Below are positions 5,432 to 6,374 of a stretch of DNA of 6,374 bases, in pieces (the first letter of the stretch is position 1; every line of letters begins with the position of its first letter). A program made the translations under genes and the position numbers. The stretch comes from Bacteroidota bacterium (GTDB taxonomy: Bacteria > Bacteroidota > Bacteroidia > Flavobacteriales > Flavobacteriaceae). The notes under the pieces are model-generated. The model saw nothing but the letters and a program-made list of their open reading frames with translations, ran no database searches and had not been told where the DNA came from. The stretch covers positions 1 through 6,374 of the forward strand of contig JADFSQ010000120.1 in the NCBI GenBank assembly GCA_022560715.1, given 5' to 3'.

Positions 5432-6374
5432 TTATACTCGAGTTAATTCATCCATTAATGCTTTACGTTGAGGATATTGGTTTCTAAATAATTCTATCAA
5501 CTCATTTACTTGTTCATTTCCTCCCAGTTTTTTCATTCTGCGTAAATACCTGCAAGCAGTTTGATAATGGTTCCGTCCAACAAATTTTTCAACGTAATTT
5601 ATAATTCTTTCACTATACAATTCAATCAATTCAGAAGAATAATCTTTTGACAAATACTGTTCATTCTGTTCGATATTCTCCATAGAAAGATTTTGTTTGA
5701 GTATAAGAAATAACCTATCCCACCATTCTTCTTTTATATAAATCTTGCGTATTAATTCTGTATATGTCCATCTTTGTTTAGGGGTGATTTCTTTTATTAT
5801 TTCTTCTAAAAATGGATGCCAATTTTCATCCTCAATACTATTCTTTAGGATTTGATAATAATCTTGTTCGGGATGGAAATTGTCAATAAACAGGAATCTG
5901 GCGTACTCAATAGTTTGAGAAGTGTCTTTTTCCGCTTGAGCAATTTTTAGCAACCAATTGTACCAAATTTTCACTAAACCAGGTTTATCTTTTTCATCAT
6001 AGTTAATTCCATCTTTTGAAAGATTTATTACCCTTTCAAAATTTTTATTTGCAAACGCTTTTTCTATCTCTTTGGTTCTTATTGATGAGTTTGAAATATG
6101 TTTATTAATGTACATTTCAACTTCTTTTTCATCTTTAAACTTTCTTAATAAATCCAGTTTAAAGGATTGAGCACGTTCTCGTTCATACTCTCCGTTAACG
6201 GTATCCAAACAACTAAGTATTATATCAGCATCACTTTCTTTTTCGATTAATTTACAAGCAATATGAAGCATTCCTAAATGCCAGTCCCAACCTTGAAATA
6301 GTTTTTGTTTAAAAGAAGAAATGATGACTAAATGCATTTGAAAAAGGAGGTGTTCTTTTATTGGTAGTTCAGAT
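5432..6374 (-). CDS. Helical-repeat protein resembling the C-terminal part of SWIM zinc-finger proteins (5' end outside window)
   Basis: The frame ends at TAA (5434-5432) and is open to the right edge. The first in-window Met codon is at 6337-6335, giving 301 residues, but 12 more in-frame sense codons precede it (reading SELPIKEHLLFQ) with no stop, and no ribosome-binding site precedes that ATG. I therefore treat the gene as 5'-partial. The visible protein is soluble, rich in charged and aromatic residues, and almost wholly helical, with TPR-like helix pairs. From memory, EKAFANKNFERVI (92-104), YDEKDKPGLVKIWYNWLLKIA (113-133), YARFLFIDNF (145-154) and the end with NYVEKFVGRNHYQTACRYLRRMKKLGG (247-273) and QYPQRKALMDEL (287-298) match the C-terminal region of bacterial SWIM zinc-finger family proteins. 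The Cys/His SWIM motif itself is not in the visible part and would lie upstream. The molecular function is unknown; SWIM domains are thought to bind DNA or protein. It faces the tRNA unit convergently and is followed by the fold-back element. Confidence 0.7.
   Translation of the reverse strand, partial: SELPIKEHLLFQMHLVIISSFKQKLFQGWDWHLGMLHIACKLIEKESDADIILSCLDTVNGEYERERAQSFKLDLLRKFKDEKEVEMYINKHISNSSIRTKEIEKAFANKNFERVINLSKDGINYDEKDKPGLVKIWYNWLLKIAQAEKDTSQTIEYARFLFIDNFHPEQDYYQILKNSIEDENWHPFLEEIIKEITPKQRWTYTELIRKIYIKEEWWDRLFLILKQNLSMENIEQNEQYLSKDYSSELIELYSERIINYVEKFVGRNHYQTACRYLRRMKKLGGNEQVNELIELFRNQYPQRKALMDELTRV

Noticed and set aside
6343..6355. Plus-strand AAAGGAGGTGTTC looks like a strong Shine-Dalgarno site; its complement matches the 3' tail of 16S rRNA as I recall it for flavobacteria.
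   Set aside because: There is no plausible plus-strand start codon or gene in the few bases left, no further 16S similarity on either side, and the bases are explained as codons (EHLLF) of the minus-strand open frame.
6357..6374. The right edge (TTATTGGTAGTTCAGAT) resembles the start of a tRNA, with TA-GTTC-AG as the D-arm.
   Set aside because: The putative acceptor strand does not begin with G and no 3' half is visible; the bases also continue the open minus-strand frame.

Overview
The window is AT-rich (roughly one third G+C by eye) and carries promoter elements of the TAnnTTTG type, A-rich translation starts without strong Shine-Dalgarno sites, and proteins of clearly flavobacterial flavour. 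Both the tRNA and the first gene have an identical TATATTTG -7 box. I read it as chromosomal DNA of a member of the Bacteroidota, most likely family Flavobacteriaceae. Genus cannot be fixed from this sequence alone.

Left and centre (1-4884), all on the plus strand, looks like conserved housekeeping DNA. A -7 promoter box at the left edge is followed by an NhaD-type Na+/H+ antiporter (50-1447). Then comes a tight exbB-exbD-tonB cluster (1513-3507) encoding an inner-membrane proton channel and a periplasm-spanning energy transducer, which would power TonB-dependent outer-membrane receptors. The gaps are 65, 15 and 33 bases with no recognisable promoter or terminator, so one transcript from nhaD through tonB is plausible. 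A 135-base gap with A/T-rich dyads precedes folC (3643-4884), the folylpolyglutamate/dihydrofolate synthase.

Next is a complete small transcription unit on the plus strand: a near-ideal Bacteroidota promoter (4903-4933), tRNA-Val with anticodon TAC (4948-5022, CCA not encoded), and a strong intrinsic terminator (5034-5061).

Right of the terminator the character changes. About 370 bases hold no gene but are rich in inverted repeats. The main structure is a long imperfect fold-back element: a nested hairpin over 5201-5374 with possible outer arms reaching 5189-5426. Its ends resemble the simple core sites of integron attC sites, and in minus-strand orientation it lies directly downstream of the last gene. 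That gene (5432 to the right edge, minus strand) is the C-terminal part of a helical-repeat protein resembling the C-terminal half of SWIM zinc-finger family proteins. Its frame stays open to the window edge, so its true start lies outside. The fold-back element is the most interesting object in the window.
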